Numbered from the stretch's first letter, positions 45,421 to 56,458 are shown. The stretch: 64,000 bases of DNA from Phyllobacterium brassicacearum (GCF_003010955.1 NZ_PGGO01000087.1:124001-188000); one strand, 5' to 3'. Translations and numbers: made by a program. Notes: a model not told the origin generated them from the letters alone.

Positions 45421-46653
45421 ATGATCAGGAGTTCATCGGCCTTTGCCAGGCGCATGTTGATGGTTGCTGCGGTTGCGGGCATCGGATTTGCCGGTGCGGT
45501 CAATAACGCGGCGGCCGATGCAAAGTTCCAGAGCTGGATCGCGGACTTCCGTGGAACGGCTATGAAGAGCGGCATTACCGCCGCTACCTACCAGCGGGCC
45601 TTTGCCGGCGTGACGGAGATCGATCCGGAAGTGCTGGAGAAGGCACGGTTCCAGCCGGAATTCACCGAGCCTGTCTGGGGTTATCTCGATAATCGCGTCA
45701 ACGAACACTCGGTGGCAACGGGCCGCGAAATGGCGCGCAAATACAGCCGCTGGCTTGGAGCCATTGAAAAGTCTTATGGCGTCGATCGCAACATCCTGCT
45801 CGCCATCTGGTCGATGGAGACCAATTTCGGCGAGATCATGAAGCGCGATGATGTGATGCGCGATGCGGTACGCTCGCTTGCAACTCTCGCCTATGCCGAT
45901 CCGCGCCGGGCGAAATTTGCGCGTACGCAGCTCATCGCCGCCATGAAAATCCTGCAGACGGGCGATATTGATCGCAGCCATCTGACGGGATCCTGGGCCG
46001 GCGCCCTTGGCCACACCCAGTTCATCCCGACGAGCTATCTCGCCTACGCAGTCGACATGGACGGCAATGGCAAGCGCGATATCTGGAACTCGGTGCCGGA
46101 TGCGCTGGCAACCGCCGCCAACCTGCTTCGCAAGAATGGCTGGCAGTCCGGCCGCACCTGGGGCTATGAGGTCGTTCTTCCGGCCGGGCGTAAATTCCCC
46201 AGCGGCACGCGCACGATTGCCGAATGGCAAAGTCTTGGTGTCGTCCGCGCGAACGGCAAGGCCTTCCCGCATGGCAGTGAGAAGGCAACGCTGAAAGTGC
46301 CGGATGGCCGGAATGGCCCGACTTTCCTGATGACGAGGAACTTCTTCGTCCTGAAAAACTACAACAATGCGGACAAGTATGCCCTTGGTGTTGGCCTGCT
46401 TGCCGATCAGATCGCCGGTGCTTCCGGACTGCGCCAGGACTGGAATCGCCCCTTCACGCCGATCACCATGAAGGAGCGCGAAGAATTGCAGACTCATTTG
46501 CGTGAACTCGGCTATTATAGCGGCAAGGTCGACGGAAAGATTGGCGGTAGTTCCCGTGACGCCATCCAGGCTTTCCAGAAGCAGATGGGCCTCGATCCCG
46601 ATGGTCATCCCAGCAAGGAAGTGCTGACGATCATCCGGAAAAAAATAGAGTAG
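45421..46653 (+). CDS. Lytic murein transglycosylase (MltB-like) with peptidoglycan-binding domain
   Basis: This 410-residue envelope enzyme has a signal peptide (MLMVAAVAGIGFAGAVNNAAA) and an SLT_2/MltB catalytic domain, catalytic Glu133 in IWSMETNFGE, with GHTQFIPTSYL. A C-terminal PG_binding_1 repeat follows (LQTHLRELGYYSGKVDG; FQKQMGLDPDGHPS). It cleaves peptidoglycan, leaving 1,6-anhydro ends. The ATG at 45421 follows GAGGAGA. The next gene is a DUF459 hydrolase on the same strand, 83 bp away, probably in one operon. Confidence 0.93.
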   Translation: MIRSSSAFARRMLMVAAVAGIGFAGAVNNAAADAKFQSWIADFRGTAMKSGITAATYQRAFAGVTEIDPEVLEKARFQPEFTEPVWGYLDNRVNEHSVATGREMARKYSRWLGAIEKSYGVDRNILLAIWSMETNFGEIMKRDDVMRDAVRSLATLAYADPRRAKFARTQLIAAMKILQTGDIDRSHLTGSWAGALGHTQFIPTSYLAYAVDMDGNGKRDIWNSVPDALATAANLLRKNGWQSGRTWGYEVVLPAGRKFPSGTRTIAEWQSLGVVRANGKAFPHGSEKATLKVPDGRNGPTFLMTRNFFVLKNYNNADKYALGVGLLADQIAGASGLRQDWNRPFTPITMKEREELQTHLRELGYYSGKVDGKIGGSSRDAIQAFQKQMGLDPDGHPSKEVLTIIRKKIE

Positions 46654-46736
46654 GACCTTCGTCGATCCGCAGAACAGTCGTGGTGGTTCCAAGGGCTCAC
46701 CACGACGTGCGGATTTGATTGCAGGGAGTCAAGATA

Positions 46737-47996
46737 GTGCAAGGTTGGCGATCACCGATGCAGACCACCAAACCCCCTCATGGTGAGCTTGTCGAACCAC
46801 GCACGACCTTCTCACTTGCGCGCCTGTCAATCGTCCTAGGTCTTGCCGGCAGCATCGTCGTCGTTGACACGGCTGCGGCCAGAACAATCCTCGATATGCT
46901 GTTCGGGCCGCGCCAGGTCTATCGGGAACCGACAGACAGGCTCATTGACGATGGCAGGAGGAGATATCGCGCGCCCACCAAGAACCGCGCCATAAAGCGC
47001 GCCAGCCGTCCGCGTCCCACTGCGCCCAACAGGGCTCCGTCCGGGCCTGCCTCGGTCGCCCAGCCTGCGATTCCGGAAAAACTGCCCGATGCGAAGACCG
47101 TGCTCGTCGTCGGCGATTTCATGGCGGGCAATCTGGCGGAAGGTCTCGATGCGGCATTCGTTGATTCGCCAGGAGTCCGTGTCGTCGACAAGGCGGACGG
47201 TTCGTCCGGTTTCGTCCGTACTGACCATCACGACTGGCCAGCATCGATCGGCGGCTTGATTGAAGCTGAAAAGCCGGCTGTCGTCGTCATCATGGTTGGG
47301 GCCAATGACCGCCAGCAGATGGGCGGCCAGACACTGCTGACCGATGAGTGGACCAGGGAATATCAGACGCGCATCAATGCGTTTCTCGAAGCGGTCAAAA
47401 AGACCGGCAATCCTGTCGTGTGGGTTGGCCAGCCTGCATTCAAGTCGAAAAACATCACCAATGACGTGCTTGCCTTCAATGAGCTTTATCGCAATGCGAC
47501 GGAAAAAGCCGACGGCAAGTTTGTCGATGTTTGGGATGGATTTGTCGATCAGAGCGGCAATTTCACCCTCTCGGGTTTCGACATCTCCGGCCAGACGGCG
47601 CGCCTGCGCAACAATGACGGGATCGGCCTGACAATGGCCGGCAAGCGCAAGCTGGCCTTCTATGTGGAAAAGCCGTTGCGCCAGATGCTTGGCAATGCAA
47701 CCTCGCCCGAGATTGCTGCAATCAAACCGGGTGCGCCGGTGCAAGCCCTCCCCGGCACTCCGCAGCCGCCCGTGAAGGTTGACCGGCTCGCTCCGATCAG
47801 CCTCAACGACCCCGAACTCGATGGTGGCACCGATCTCCTCGGCGGTGCGCCGCGTCCCGTATCCGCCACGGAGAAATCCGCACGTGACCGGCTTGTGATC
47901 GACGGCATTGCGCCGGACAGCCAGCCCGGCCGCGTCAATGATTTTTCCTGGCCGAAGAAGCCCGAGGAAACGCCCACAACCGGAGCTGTTCGCTGA
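46737..47996 (+). CDS. DUF459 SGNH/GDSL-like hydrolase with repeat-derived N-terminus
   Basis: This protein of about 419 residues has a membrane/signal helix (LSIVLGLAGSIVVVDTAAA), a basic linker, then an SGNH-like DUF459 domain. Its block I is atypical (VVGDFMAGNLAEGL, Asp instead of Gly-Asp-Ser), followed by IMVGANDRQQM and WVGQPAFKSKN. A GTG at 46737 with GGGAG upstream is the best start. Residues just after the start (PHGELVEPR) match a common intergenic repeat read in frame. Likely periplasmic, acting on cell-envelope sugars; function unproven. Confidence 0.8.
   Translation: MQGWRSPMQTTKPPHGELVEPRTTFSLARLSIVLGLAGSIVVVDTAAARTILDMLFGPRQVYREPTDRLIDDGRRRYRAPTKNRAIKRASRPRPTAPNRAPSGPASVAQPAIPEKLPDAKTVLVVGDFMAGNLAEGLDAAFVDSPGVRVVDKADGSSGFVRTDHHDWPASIGGLIEAEKPAVVVIMVGANDRQQMGGQTLLTDEWTREYQTRINAFLEAVKKTGNPVVWVGQPAFKSKNITNDVLAFNELYRNATEKADGKFVDVWDGFVDQSGNFTLSGFDISGQTARLRNNDGIGLTMAGKRKLAFYVEKPLRQMLGNATSPEIAAIKPGAPVQALPGTPQPPVKVDRLAPISLNDPELDGGTDLLGGAPRPVSATEKSARDRLVIDGIAPDSQPGRVNDFSWPKKPEETPTTGAVR
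46772..46806 (+). repeat. Intergenic repeat motif read in frame as PHGELVEPR
   Basis: The bases CCTCATGGTGAGCTTGTCGA and flanks match a short repeat that occurs many times in several alphaproteobacteria (often near ends of genes). Here it sits inside the coding start of the DUF459 protein. Part of a similar but inverted text (GGTTCCAAGGGCTCACCACG) lies at 46685-46704. Confidence 0.5.
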
Positions 47997-48135
47997 CACC
48001 ATTTGCGGATCGGCGGGGCCATTTCCTGGTTTAAACGGTTGTCGCCTCTTCCTGCACAGGCTTCGTACAGAATGATCCCAATATCGTACAAGAACCGCCG
48101 AATTCCGCACACGAATCCTCGAATTCGGTACAGGA

Positions 48136-48177
48136 ATTTCAACCGGCACGTGATTTTTGCACGTGCTCGGTTGAAAT
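48136..48177 (-). terminator. Hairpin downstream of gltD
   Basis: The 17-bp stem (ATTTCAACCG-GCACGTG with its complement; one bulged T) has a 7-nt loop. It starts 2 bp after the gltD stop on the minus strand. It lies in the 182-bp gap between convergent gltD and the DUF459 gene and can end both transcripts. Confidence 0.65.
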
Positions 48178-48178
48178 C

Positions 48179-49633
48179 TTATCGTGGCAGGACCGAAGTT
48201 CCCATCAGAGCGGTGTCGATCGCCTGCGCAGCCTGGCGGCCTTCGCGGATCGCCCATACAACCAGCGATTGCCCGCGCCGGACGTCGCCGGCCGTGTAGA
48301 GCTTGTCGACGCTGGTGCGGTAATTCCTGTCGTCCGCTGCAACCGAACGGTTACCGCGGCGATCGGCGCGCATGTCGAGGGAGCCGCTGAGTTCCTTGAC
48401 GATACTGTTCTCGAATGGCCCGGAGAAGCCGATGGCGATAAAGGCAAGGTCTGCCTTGATGAAGAACTCGGTCCCGGCGACCGGCTTGCGTGCTTCATCC
48501 ACCTCGCAGCACTTGACGTGGGTCAGCGTGCCGTTTTCTCCAATGAATTCAAGCGTTGCGACCTGGAATTCGCGATCCGCGCCCTCGGCCTGCGAGGACG
48601 ACGTGCGCATCTTCGTCGCCCAGTATGGCCAGACGCTGAGCTTGTCTTCCTTCTCCGGCGGCTGCGGACGAATGTCGAGCTGGGTCACCTTTACAGCTCC
48701 CTGACGAAACGCCGTGCCGACGCAGTCGGACGCCGTATCGCCACCGCCTACAACCACGACGTGCTTTCCCGAGGCGACGATCGGATCGCTCGGCCATGCC
48801 ACCGATTCAATGTTCTCACGGCCGATGCGGCGGTTCTGCTGCACGAGATAGTGCATGGCGTCATGCACGCCTTCGAACTCGCCGCCAGGGATGCCCGCCG
48901 GACGCGGCGTTTCCGCCCCGCCGCAATAGAGGACCGCGTCGTAACTATCGATAAGTTCTTGAACTGGCTTGTCAATTCCGACATTGACCCCGCAGAAGAA
49001 GGTAACGCCTTCACCTTCCATCTGAGCAACGCGCCGGTCGATGAAGTGCTTCTCCATCTTGAAGTCCGGAATGCCGTAACGCAGCAGTCCGCCCGGACGG
49101 CTCTCGCGTTCATAGACGTGGACTTCATGTCCTGCGCGGCCAAGTTGCTGCGCCGCCGCAAGACCGGCCGGCCCGGAGCCGATGATTGCAACGTTCTTGC
49201 CGGTCTTGGATGCAGCCGGTTGCGGGATGATGAAGCCCTTTTCGTAGGCCTTGTCGGCAATCGCCTGCTCCACCGTCTTGATGGACACCGGCACGTCCTC
49301 GAGGTTCAGCGTGCACGCTTCCTCGCAGGGAGCCGGGCAGATTCGCCCCGTAAACTCGGGAAAATTGTTGGTGGAATGCAGGTTGCGGATCGCCTCATCC
49401 CAGTTGTCATTGTAGACGAGGTCGTTCCAGTCTGGAATCTGGTTGTGGATCGGGCATCCCGTCGGTCCGTGGCAGAACGGAATCCCGCAATCCATGCAGC
49501 GTGCTGCCTGCTTCTTGACCTCGCTGTCCGACATGGGAATTGTGAATTCCCGGAAGTGCCGGATACGGTCCGAAGCCGGCTGATACTTGCCAACCTGCCG
49601 GTCGATCTCTAGAAAACCTGTAACCTTACCCAT
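48179..49633 (-). CDS. gltD: Glutamate synthase (NADPH) small subunit
   Basis: This 484-residue subunit has N-terminal cysteines for 4Fe-4S clusters (CMDCGIPFCH; GRICPAPCEEACTL), FAD-binding IIGSGPAGLAAAQQLGRAG and NADPH-binding VVGGGDTASDCVG. It passes electrons from NADPH to the large subunit GltB. The start at 49633 follows a strong GGGGAG; the longer frame is not needed. It lies downstream of gltB on the same strand with 112 bp between. Confidence 0.96.
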   Translation of the reverse strand: MGKVTGFLEIDRQVGKYQPASDRIRHFREFTIPMSDSEVKKQAARCMDCGIPFCHGPTGCPIHNQIPDWNDLVYNDNWDEAIRNLHSTNNFPEFTGRICPAPCEEACTLNLEDVPVSIKTVEQAIADKAYEKGFIIPQPAASKTGKNVAIIGSGPAGLAAAQQLGRAGHEVHVYERESRPGGLLRYGIPDFKMEKHFIDRRVAQMEGEGVTFFCGVNVGIDKPVQELIDSYDAVLYCGGAETPRPAGIPGGEFEGVHDAMHYLVQQNRRIGRENIESVAWPSDPIVASGKHVVVVGGGDTASDCVGTAFRQGAVKVTQLDIRPQPPEKEDKLSVWPYWATKMRTSSSQAEGADREFQVATLEFIGENGTLTHVKCCEVDEARKPVAGTEFFIKADLAFIAIGFSGPFENSIVKELSGSLDMRADRRGNRSVAADDRNYRTSVDKLYTAGDVRRGQSLVVWAIREGRQAAQAIDTALMGTSVLPR

Positions 49634-49745
49634 AAAACTGCTCCCCTCGCCTCTCGGAGGGCCACCCATTCCCGCGCGGGTTTTTGGGCAGCATTCACCC
49701 CATGCCGAGCATCATCTTGACGCTCGAAGCATGGAGTATGTTGAC

Positions 49746-52700
49746 TTATTCGGCTGCGACACCCATCCGCATGCGCTCCATGTCTTCGAGCGCGCGGCGA
49801 TATTCAACCGGCATGACTTTCACGAATTTCGGCCGGAATGTTTCCCAATTGTCGAGAATTTCCTTGGCCCGGCCCGAACCTGTATAGTGCATGTGGTTCG
49901 AAATGAGCTGCACAAGCCGCTCCTCGTCGTGACGGGTCATATTGGCCGACACATCGACACGTCCCTTGTGCGCCAGGTCACCACCGTGATGGTGCAGCTT
50001 CTCAAGGATGTCATCCTCTTCCGGAACCGGCTCGAGTTCGACCATCGCCATGTTGCAACGTTGGGCGAAATCGCCTGCCTCATCAAGCACATAGGCGACA
50101 CCGCCGGACATGCCTGCCGCAAAGTTGCGGCCAGTCTGGCCGATGACGACGACAACGCCGCCAGTCATGTACTCGCAGCCATGGTCGCCCGTACCCTCGA
50201 CGACAGCGATGGCGCCGGAGTTACGAACGGCGAAACGCTCACCGGCCACGCCGCGGAAATAGGCTTCACCCTCGATGGCCCCGTAAAGCACGGTGTTGCC
50301 GACGATGATAGAGTCTTCCGGTACGATCTTCGTCTCTTCGGGCGGGCGGATGACGATACGGCCGCCGCAAAGACCCTTGCCGACATAATCATTGCCGTCA
50401 CCGATCAAATCGAACGAAATCCCGCGTGCCAAGAACGCTCCGAAGGACTGTCCGGCCGTTCCGCGGAACTTTACCGAGATCGTATCTTCCTTGAGGCCCT
50501 TGTGCCGATAGCGCTTGGCCACTTCACCTGACAGCATCGCACCGGCTGAACGATCGACATTCTTGATATCCATCTCGATCTTGACCGGAATCTTGCTTTC
50601 GAGTGCAGTCTTGGCCTGCTCGATCAGCTTGCGGTCGAGAATATCGACGATCGGGTGGTTCTGACGTTCCGTCCAGCGGATCTTGTTCTCGGGTGCTTCC
50701 GGCTTGTGGAAGATGCGGGTGAAATCGAGGCCCTTGGCCTTCCAGTGATCGATCATGTCGCGCTTCTCGAGCAGTTCGGCCTTGCCGACGATCTCTTCAA
50801 GCTTCGTGTATCCCATCTCAGCCAGGAACTGCCGCACTTCTTCCGCCATGTAAAAGAAGAAGTTGATGACATGTTCAGGCGTGCCCTTGAAGCGCTTGCG
50901 CAGGACAGGATCCTGCGTAGCGACACCGACAGGGCAGGTATTGAGATGGCACTTGCGCATCATGATGCAACCGGCGGCGATCAGCGGCGCGGTCGAGAAG
51001 CCGAACTCGTCGGCTCCAAGCAACGCACCGATGATGACATCGCGCCCGGTCCGCAGACCGCCATCGACCTGCAGGGCCACGCGCGAGCGCAGGCCATTGA
51101 GAACCAGCGTCTGCTGCGTCTCTGCCAGACCCATTTCCCATGGGCTACCCGCGTGCTTGAGCGAGGTGAGCGGCGACGCGCCCGTTCCGCCGTCATAGCC
51201 CGAGATGGTGATATGATCGGCACGTGCCTTGGCAACGCCGGCAGCAACAGTGCCGACGCCGACTTCCGAAACCAGCTTGACCGAGACATCCGCCTCGGGA
51301 TTGACGTTCTTCAGATCGTAGATGAGCTGCGCCAGATCTTCGATGGAGTAGATGTCATGGTGCGGCGGTGGCGAAATGAGGCCGACGCCCGGCGTCGAAT
51401 GGCGGGTTTTCGCAACGGTCGCATCTACCTTATGACCAGGCAGCTGACCGCCTTCGCCGGGCTTGGCACCCTGCGCGACCTTGATCTGCATCATGTCGGA
51501 GTTGACGAGATATTCCGTCGTCACGCCAAAACGGCCCGATGCCACCTGCTTGATCGCCGAGCGTTCAGGATTCGGCTTACCATCGGGCAGCGGGTAGAAC
51601 CGATCGGGCTCCTCGCCGCCTTCGCCGGTGTTCGACTTGCCGCCGATCCGGTTCATGGCCACGGCGAGCGTCGTATGGGCTTCGCGGCTGATCGAACCGA
51701 AGGACATCGCGCCGGTCGAGAACCGCTTGACGATCTCCTTCGCAGGCTCGACGTCATCGATCGAGACAGGCTTGCGTCCCGTATCGGAGGCCATCTTGAT
51801 GTTGAAGAGGCCGCGAATGGTCTTCGCCCGCGCCGACTGGCTGTTCACCATGTCGGAATATTCCTTGAACGTGCTCGGCGAATCCGTCCGGACTGCATGC
51901 TGCAACTTCGCAACGGCATCCGGCGACCAGAGATGCGCTTCTCCGCGCATGCGGTACGCATATTCACCACCGATTTCCAGCGTGCTGGCGAGCACCGGAT
52001 CATTGCCAAAGGCATCGCGGTGACGTCGAACCGTCTCTTCCGCCACTTCCTCGAGACCAACGCCCTCGATGGTCGTCGCCGTTCCGAAGAAGAACCGGTC
52101 GACAAACGCCGACTTCAGACCGACCGCGTCGAAAATTTGCGCGCCGCAATAGGACTGGTAGGTCGAGATGCCCATCTTCGACATGACCTTGAGGATGCCC
52201 TTGCCGATAGACTTGATATAGCGCGAAACGACTTCCTTTGAATCAACTTCAGGCGGGAACTCTCCGCGCTTGTGCATGTCGAGCAGCGTATCGAAGGCGA
52301 GATAGGGATTGATCGCTTCCGCACCATAACCGGCAAGGCAGCAGAAATGATGCACTTCGCGCGGCTCGCCCGATTCAACCACAAGACCAACCGATGTCCG
52401 CAGGCCCTTGCGGATCAGGTGATGGTGAACTGCCGCAGTCGCGAGCAGCGCCGGGATTGGTATGCGGTCCGGCCCAACCTGTCGGTCGGACAGGATGATG
52501 ATGTTATAACCGCCATGCACAGCAGCTTCCGCACGGTCGCATAACCGCTCGACCGCACCGGCCATGCCGGCAGCACCTTCGTCTACGTTATAGGCCGTAT
52601 CCAGCGTCTTGGTATCGAACCGGTCTTCCGTATGTCCGATGGAACGGATCTTTTCGAGATCGCCATTGGTCAGGATCGGCTGGCGCACTTCGAGCCGCTT

Positions 52701-54464
52701 GCGGCGCGACGAACCAACCAGGTCGAAAATGTTCGGGCGCGGGCCGATGAACGATACGAGGCTCATCACCAGTTCTTCGCGGATCGGATCGATCGGCGGG
52801 TTGGTGACCTGCGCAAAGTTCTGCTTGAAATAGGTGTAGAGCAGCTTCGACTTGTCCGACATCGCGGAAATCGGCGTGTCGGTGCCCATCGAGCCAATGG
52901 CTTCCTGGCCCGTCGTTGCCATTGGCGCCATCAGCAGGCGCGTATCTTCCTGCGTGTAGCCGAAGGCCTGCTGACGATCGAGTAGGCTCACATCCTTGCG
53001 CAGCGCACGGGGCTCCACTGGGCTCAATTCTTCCAGAATGAGCTGCGTGTTCTTCAGCCACTTCGTGTAGGGATGGCGGTTGGCGATCTCCGACTTGATG
53101 GTATCGTCGGAGACGATCTCACCCTTTTCCATGTCGATGAGCAGCATGCGGCCCGGCTGGAGCCGCCACTTTTTGACGATCTTCTCTTCAGGCACAGGCA
53201 GCACGCCTGCTTCCGAAGCCATGATGACGAAGTCGTCGTCGGTAACGATATAGCGGGCGGGGCGCAGCCCGTTGCGGTCAAGCGTCGCGCCGATCTGGCG
53301 GCCATCGGTGAAGGCAACAGCTGCCGGACCATCCCACGGCTCCATGAGCGCGGCGTGATACTCGTAAAATGCCTTGCGGTCATCGGACATCAGCTTGTTA
53401 CCCGACCACGCTTCGGGGATCAGCATCATCATCGAATGGGCGAGCGAGTACCCGCCCTGGAACAGGAATTCCAGAGCATTGTCGAAGCATGCCGTATCCG
53501 ACTGGCCCTCATAGGAAATTGGCCAGAGCTTGGAGATGTCATTGCCGAAATATTCAGAATCGACCGAAGCCTGGCGCGCCGCCATCCAGTTGACGTTGCC
53601 GCGCAGCGTGTTGATTTCACCGTTGTGGGCGACCATGCGGTATGGATGCGCCAGCTTCCACGACGGGAAGGTGTTGGTCGAAAACCGCTGATGCACCAGC
53701 GCCACCGCGCTTTCGAAACGCGGATCCTTCAAGTCCTTGTAGTAGGCACCGACCTGGTAGGCGAGGAACATGCCCTTGTAGACGATTGTCCGCGCCGACA
53801 TGGAGACGACATAGAAATCGCTCTCCTTGCCGCCATTCTCCTGGTAGATGCGGTTCGAGATCACCTTGCGCAGAACAAACAGCCTGCCCTCGAAATCTTC
53901 GTTCGTTTCGATGTTGGGGTTGCGGCCGATGAATACCTGCCGGTGATACGGCTCGGTGGCAGCGATGTGCGGCGCCTTCGACAAGGACGAGTTGTCGACG
54001 GGGACGTCGCGGAACCCGATCAGCGACTGGCCTTCCGAAGCGATAACCTCGGAAATCACGGTTTCGATATGGGCCCGCTCGTCAGGATCCTGCGGCATGA
54101 ACAGGTAGCCGACGGCATAGTGGTTGACGGGAGGCAGCTCGACGCCCTTCTCCGCCCATTCAGCACGGAAGAACGCATCCGGAATCTGCACGAGCATGCC
54201 GGCGCCATCGCCCATCAGGGGATCGGCGCCAACGGCGCCACGATGGGTCAGGTTTTCGAGCATGAACAGCCCGTCTTCAATGATCTTGTGTGACTTGACG
54301 CCCTTCATATGCGCGACAAAGCCAACGCCGCAGGCGTCGTGCTCGTTGCGCGGGTCATAAAGGCCTTGTCGGGTGGGAATGCCGGACGATTTATTGGTTT
54401 TGACCGCACGAGTCTGCACGGCCTGAGCGAGTTCAGTCGTTACAGATGGCGTCAAATCCGTCAT
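49746..54464 (-). CDS. gltB: Glutamate synthase (NADPH) large subunit
   Basis: This 1572-residue subunit makes two glutamates from glutamine and 2-oxoglutarate. The class II amidotransferase nucleophile is Cys45 (HDACGVGF), giving a long propeptide. The central and FMN domains show [20 protein letters not shown] and [17 protein letters not shown]; the Fe-S cysteines are in [17 protein letters not shown]. The ATG at 54464 follows GGAGGA, preferred to an ATG 15 bases upstream. It is the main ammonia-assimilation enzyme together with GS. It is divergent from the threonine aldolase. Confidence 0.97.
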   Translation of the reverse strand: MTDLTPSVTTELAQAVQTRAVKTNKSSGIPTRQGLYDPRNEHDACGVGFVAHMKGVKSHKIIEDGLFMLENLTHRGAVGADPLMGDGAGMLVQIPDAFFRAEWAEKGVELPPVNHYAVGYLFMPQDPDERAHIETVISEVIASEGQSLIGFRDVPVDNSSLSKAPHIAATEPYHRQVFIGRNPNIETNEDFEGRLFVLRKVISNRIYQENGGKESDFYVVSMSARTIVYKGMFLAYQVGAYYKDLKDPRFESAVALVHQRFSTNTFPSWKLAHPYRMVAHNGEINTLRGNVNWMAARQASVDSEYFGNDISKLWPISYEGQSDTACFDNALEFLFQGGYSLAHSMMMLIPEAWSGNKLMSDDRKAFYEYHAALMEPWDGPAAVAFTDGRQIGATLDRNGLRPARYIVTDDDFVIMASEAGVLPVPEEKIVKKWRLQPGRMLLIDMEKGEIVSDDTIKSEIANRHPYTKWLKNTQLILEELSPVEPRALRKDVSLLDRQQAFGYTQEDTRLLMAPMATTGQEAIGSMGTDTPISAMSDKSKLLYTYFKQNFAQVTNPPIDPIREELVMSLVSFIGPRPNIFDLVGSSRRKRLEVRQPILTNGDLEKIRSIGHTEDRFDTKTLDTAYNVDEGAAGMAGAVERLCDRAEAAVHGGYNIIILSDRQVGPDRIPIPALLATAAVHHHLIRKGLRTSVGLVVESGEPREVHHFCCLAGYGAEAINPYLAFDTLLDMHKRGEFPPEVDSKEVVSRYIKSIGKGILKVMSKMGISTYQSYCGAQIFDAVGLKSAFVDRFFFGTATTIEGVGLEEVAEETVRRHRDAFGNDPVLASTLEIGGEYAYRMRGEAHLWSPDAVAKLQHAVRTDSPSTFKEYSDMVNSQSARAKTIRGLFNIKMASDTGRKPVSIDDVEPAKEIVKRFSTGAMSFGSISREAHTTLAVAMNRIGGKSNTGEGGEEPDRFYPLPDGKPNPERSAIKQVASGRFGVTTEYLVNSDMMQIKVAQGAKPGEGGQLPGHKVDATVAKTRHSTPGVGLISPPPHHDIYSIEDLAQLIYDLKNVNPEADVSVKLVSEVGVGTVAAGVAKARADHITISGYDGGTGASPLTSLKHAGSPWEMGLAETQQTLVLNGLRSRVALQVDGGLRTGRDVIIGALLGADEFGFSTAPLIAAGCIMMRKCHLNTCPVGVATQDPVLRKRFKGTPEHVINFFFYMAEEVRQFLAEMGYTKLEEIVGKAELLEKRDMIDHWKAKGLDFTRIFHKPEAPENKIRWTERQNHPIVDILDRKLIEQAKTALESKIPVKIEMDIKNVDRSAGAMLSGEVAKRYRHKGLKEDTISVKFRGTAGQSFGAFLARGISFDLIGDGNDYVGKGLCGGRIVIRPPEETKIVPEDSIIVGNTVLYGAIEGEAYFRGVAGERFAVRNSGAIAVVEGTGDHGCEYMTGGVVVVIGQTGRNFAAGMSGGVAYVLDEAGDFAQRCNMAMVELEPVPEEDDILEKLHHHGGDLAHKGRVDVSANMTRHDEERLVQLISNHMHYTGSGRAKEILDNWETFRPKFVKVMPVEYRRALEDMERMRMGVAAE

Positions 54465-54896
54465 CGTCAATTCCTCCATTTGAGCCCGTTGCGGGCGGTC
54501 ATCATTTCATGGGACGGAATAGCATAATTCCAGTCCCGCTTCGGTGCGGCATATCTTCCGATTGCAGGCTGCGGTCACCACTATAAGCACGGAAGCACGT
54601 TTGCTTACCGTCCTGCTTTCAGCTTGCGCAAATTAGGACAGCATTGCTGTCTTATTGTCGTATGCCAGAATTACTCCAAACAAACAAGATGGAAAAGCAA
54701 AAAATATCAGCATTCTGCGAAATATCATTGCGCAAAATGCACCAAAAGTATCCCGTTCGTTTCGAAACATGAGGTTTTCGCTAAAAATTCAAGGGAAAAC
54801 AGAGTGTTCCACATAACCAGGATTTTTGGTTGCCTTTTCACCCCCGGGCTAAAGGCGTATGCCTGTCCGCGCAATTCGAAACCCGAGGTTACTTTC
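54465..54896. promoter_or_regulatory. Divergent gltB / threonine aldolase promoter region with a 15-bp dyad
   Basis: This 432-bp gap holds no gene. An open frame running through it toward the aldolase is only an extension of that gene without its own features. The perfect dyad GACAGCA-T-TGCTGTC lies at 54638-54652, and the region is AT-rich downstream of it (54660-54830). An Lrp/AsnC-type regulator is a reasonable guess for the dyad. Confidence 0.45.
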
Positions 54897-55940
54897 ATGC
54901 ATTTTGCTTCCGATAATTGGGCCGGAACCCATCCGAAAATCGCAGAGAATCTGAACAAGCATGCAAGCGGTTTTGCAAGTGCCTACGGTACGAGCAACCT
55001 GGATAAAGTCGTCGAGCAAAGGTTCAACGAGATTTTTGAACGTGAAGTCGCGGTTTTCTTCGTCGCCACGGGCACTGCGGCCAATTCGCTGGCACAGGCC
55101 AGTGTTGCCAAGCCCGGCGGTGTCACCTTCGCGCATCGCGAAGCGCACACAATCGCGGATGAAGGCGGAGCACCGGAATATCTGTCCGGCGGTGCCCGGC
55201 TGCACCCGGTCGACGGACCGCTAGGGCGGATCGAAGTGGACAATCTCAAGAAAGCAATGGCTGGCTATAATAACGTCCGCGCAGGTCAGCCGATGGCGGT
55301 ATCCATCACGCAGCTGACCGAGAGCGGTACGCTTTACGAACCCGGTGAAATCGCCGGAATCTCCGCGGTTTGCCGCGAAAACGGACTGCCCCTGCACATG
55401 GATGGCGCCCGCTTTGCCAACGCATTGGTTTCGCTCGGCTGTTCCCCGGCAGATATGACCTGGCGGCAGGGCATCGATATCCTGTCGTTTGGCGGGACAA
55501 AGAATGGCTGCTGGTGCGCCGAAGCACTGGTTTTCATGGATCCGGCAGGCGCTGAGGCTTTTCCCTACATTCGCCAGCGGGCGGCGCAGCTCTTCTCAAA
55601 GTCACGCTTCATCGCCGCTCAGTTCGAGGCGTACTTCGAAGATAACCTGTGGCTGGATCTGGCAAGGCATTCCAACACCATGGCCGGGCGCATGGCTGAC
55701 CGCATTGCCGCATCCGGCAATGTCCGATTGGCCTGGGAGCCGCGCGGCAATGAAATTTTCGCCATCATGAAAAACACGACCGCAGCAAAATTGCGTGACC
55801 ATGGAGCACTTTTCTACGACCAGAACGCGCCGGCCTCGGAAAGCCATCTTGTCGGCGAAGGCGAAACGCTGACGCGGCTCGTCACCAGCTTTGCTACTCT
55901 TCCCGAGGAGATTGACCGCTTTGGCGAGCTCATCGCATAA
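54897..55940 (+). CDS. Low-specificity L-threonine aldolase family enzyme
   Basis: This 347-residue PLP enzyme cleaves L-threonine or allo-threonine to glycine and acetaldehyde. Features are FVATGTAANSLA (PLP phosphate), HREAHTIADEGGAPE, LHMDGARFANALVS with the Asp partner, and the PLP lysine in SFGGTKNG. The start at 54897 matches family length and follows GAGG; the 91 extra N-terminal codons of the long frame are not credible. It is the LtaE-like rhizobial form. Confidence 0.9.
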   Translation: MHFASDNWAGTHPKIAENLNKHASGFASAYGTSNLDKVVEQRFNEIFEREVAVFFVATGTAANSLAQASVAKPGGVTFAHREAHTIADEGGAPEYLSGGARLHPVDGPLGRIEVDNLKKAMAGYNNVRAGQPMAVSITQLTESGTLYEPGEIAGISAVCRENGLPLHMDGARFANALVSLGCSPADMTWRQGIDILSFGGTKNGCWCAEALVFMDPAGAEAFPYIRQRAAQLFSKSRFIAAQFEAYFEDNLWLDLARHSNTMAGRMADRIAASGNVRLAWEPRGNEIFAIMKNTTAAKLRDHGALFYDQNAPASESHLVGEGETLTRLVTSFATLPEEIDRFGELIA

Positions 55941-55941
55941 A

Positions 55942-55965
55942 AAAGCGGCGCTTTCGCGCCGCTTT
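55942..55965. terminator. Bidirectional terminator
   Basis: The 10-bp stem AAAGCGGCGC / GCGCCGCTTT with loop TTTC lies directly after the aldolase stop. A-rich and T-rich flanks serve both the aldolase and the convergent hsp20 gene ending at 55988. Confidence 0.85.
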
Positions 55966-55987
55966 CTTCGCTCACTGCGTAGACCGC

Positions 55988-56458
55988 TTAGTTTGCAGCT
56001 TTCGCTTCGATCTGCTTGGCTTCCTTGTCGGACAGGGAAGTCACGGCAATCTTGCGCGGCTTCATCTCTTCAGGAATTTCGCGCTTGAGATCAATGTGCA
56101 GCAGGCCGTTTTTCAGGCTGGCACCGCTGACCTCGACGAAATCGGCAAGATGGAAACGGCGTTCGAAAGCGCGTGAAGCAATACCGCGGTAAAGCGTCTC
56201 GGCATTTTCATCGGAGTTCTCGGTGCTCTTTTCGCCGGTCACCTTGAGCTGATTGCGATGAGCCTCGATCTGGATTTCATCCTCTGAGAACCCGGCAACT
56301 GCCATGGTGATGCGGTAAGCGTTCTCGCCGGTCCGCTCGATATTATAAGGCGGATAGGTCTGGGCGCCTTCCGGCTGAGCGAGACTATCAAGAATCGTGA
56401 AAAGCCGGTCAAAACCGACGGTTGAACGGTAGAGTGGGGAAAAATCAACGTGACGCAT
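55988..56458 (-). CDS. Small heat-shock protein, Hsp20/IbpA family
   Basis: This 156-residue chaperone has an N-terminal arm (FSPLYRSTVGFDRLF), an alpha-crystallin domain (about 40-130; YRITMAVAGFSEDEIQIEA; LYRGIASRAFERRFHLAD) and the C-terminal IxI-like end PRKIAVTS. It holds unfolding proteins under heat. Expression is very likely heat-controlled twice: by an RpoH-type promoter and by a ROSE-like 5' leader (separate entries). Confidence 0.93.
   Translation of the reverse strand: MRHVDFSPLYRSTVGFDRLFTILDSLAQPEGAQTYPPYNIERTGENAYRITMAVAGFSEDEIQIEAHRNQLKVTGEKSTENSDENAETLYRGIASRAFERRFHLADFVEVSGASLKNGLLHIDLKREIPEEMKPRKIAVTSLSDKEAKQIEAKAAN

Noticed and set aside
50655..52241. 528-codon open frame opposite gltB
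   Set aside because: It is antisense to gltB and has no recognisable domain; similar shadows occur at 53073-54293 and 48269-49612.
54624..54896. N-terminal extension of the threonine aldolase
   Set aside because: The extra 91 codons are AT-rich, Lys/Cys-rich and lie in the promoter region; the family length fits the ATG at 54897.
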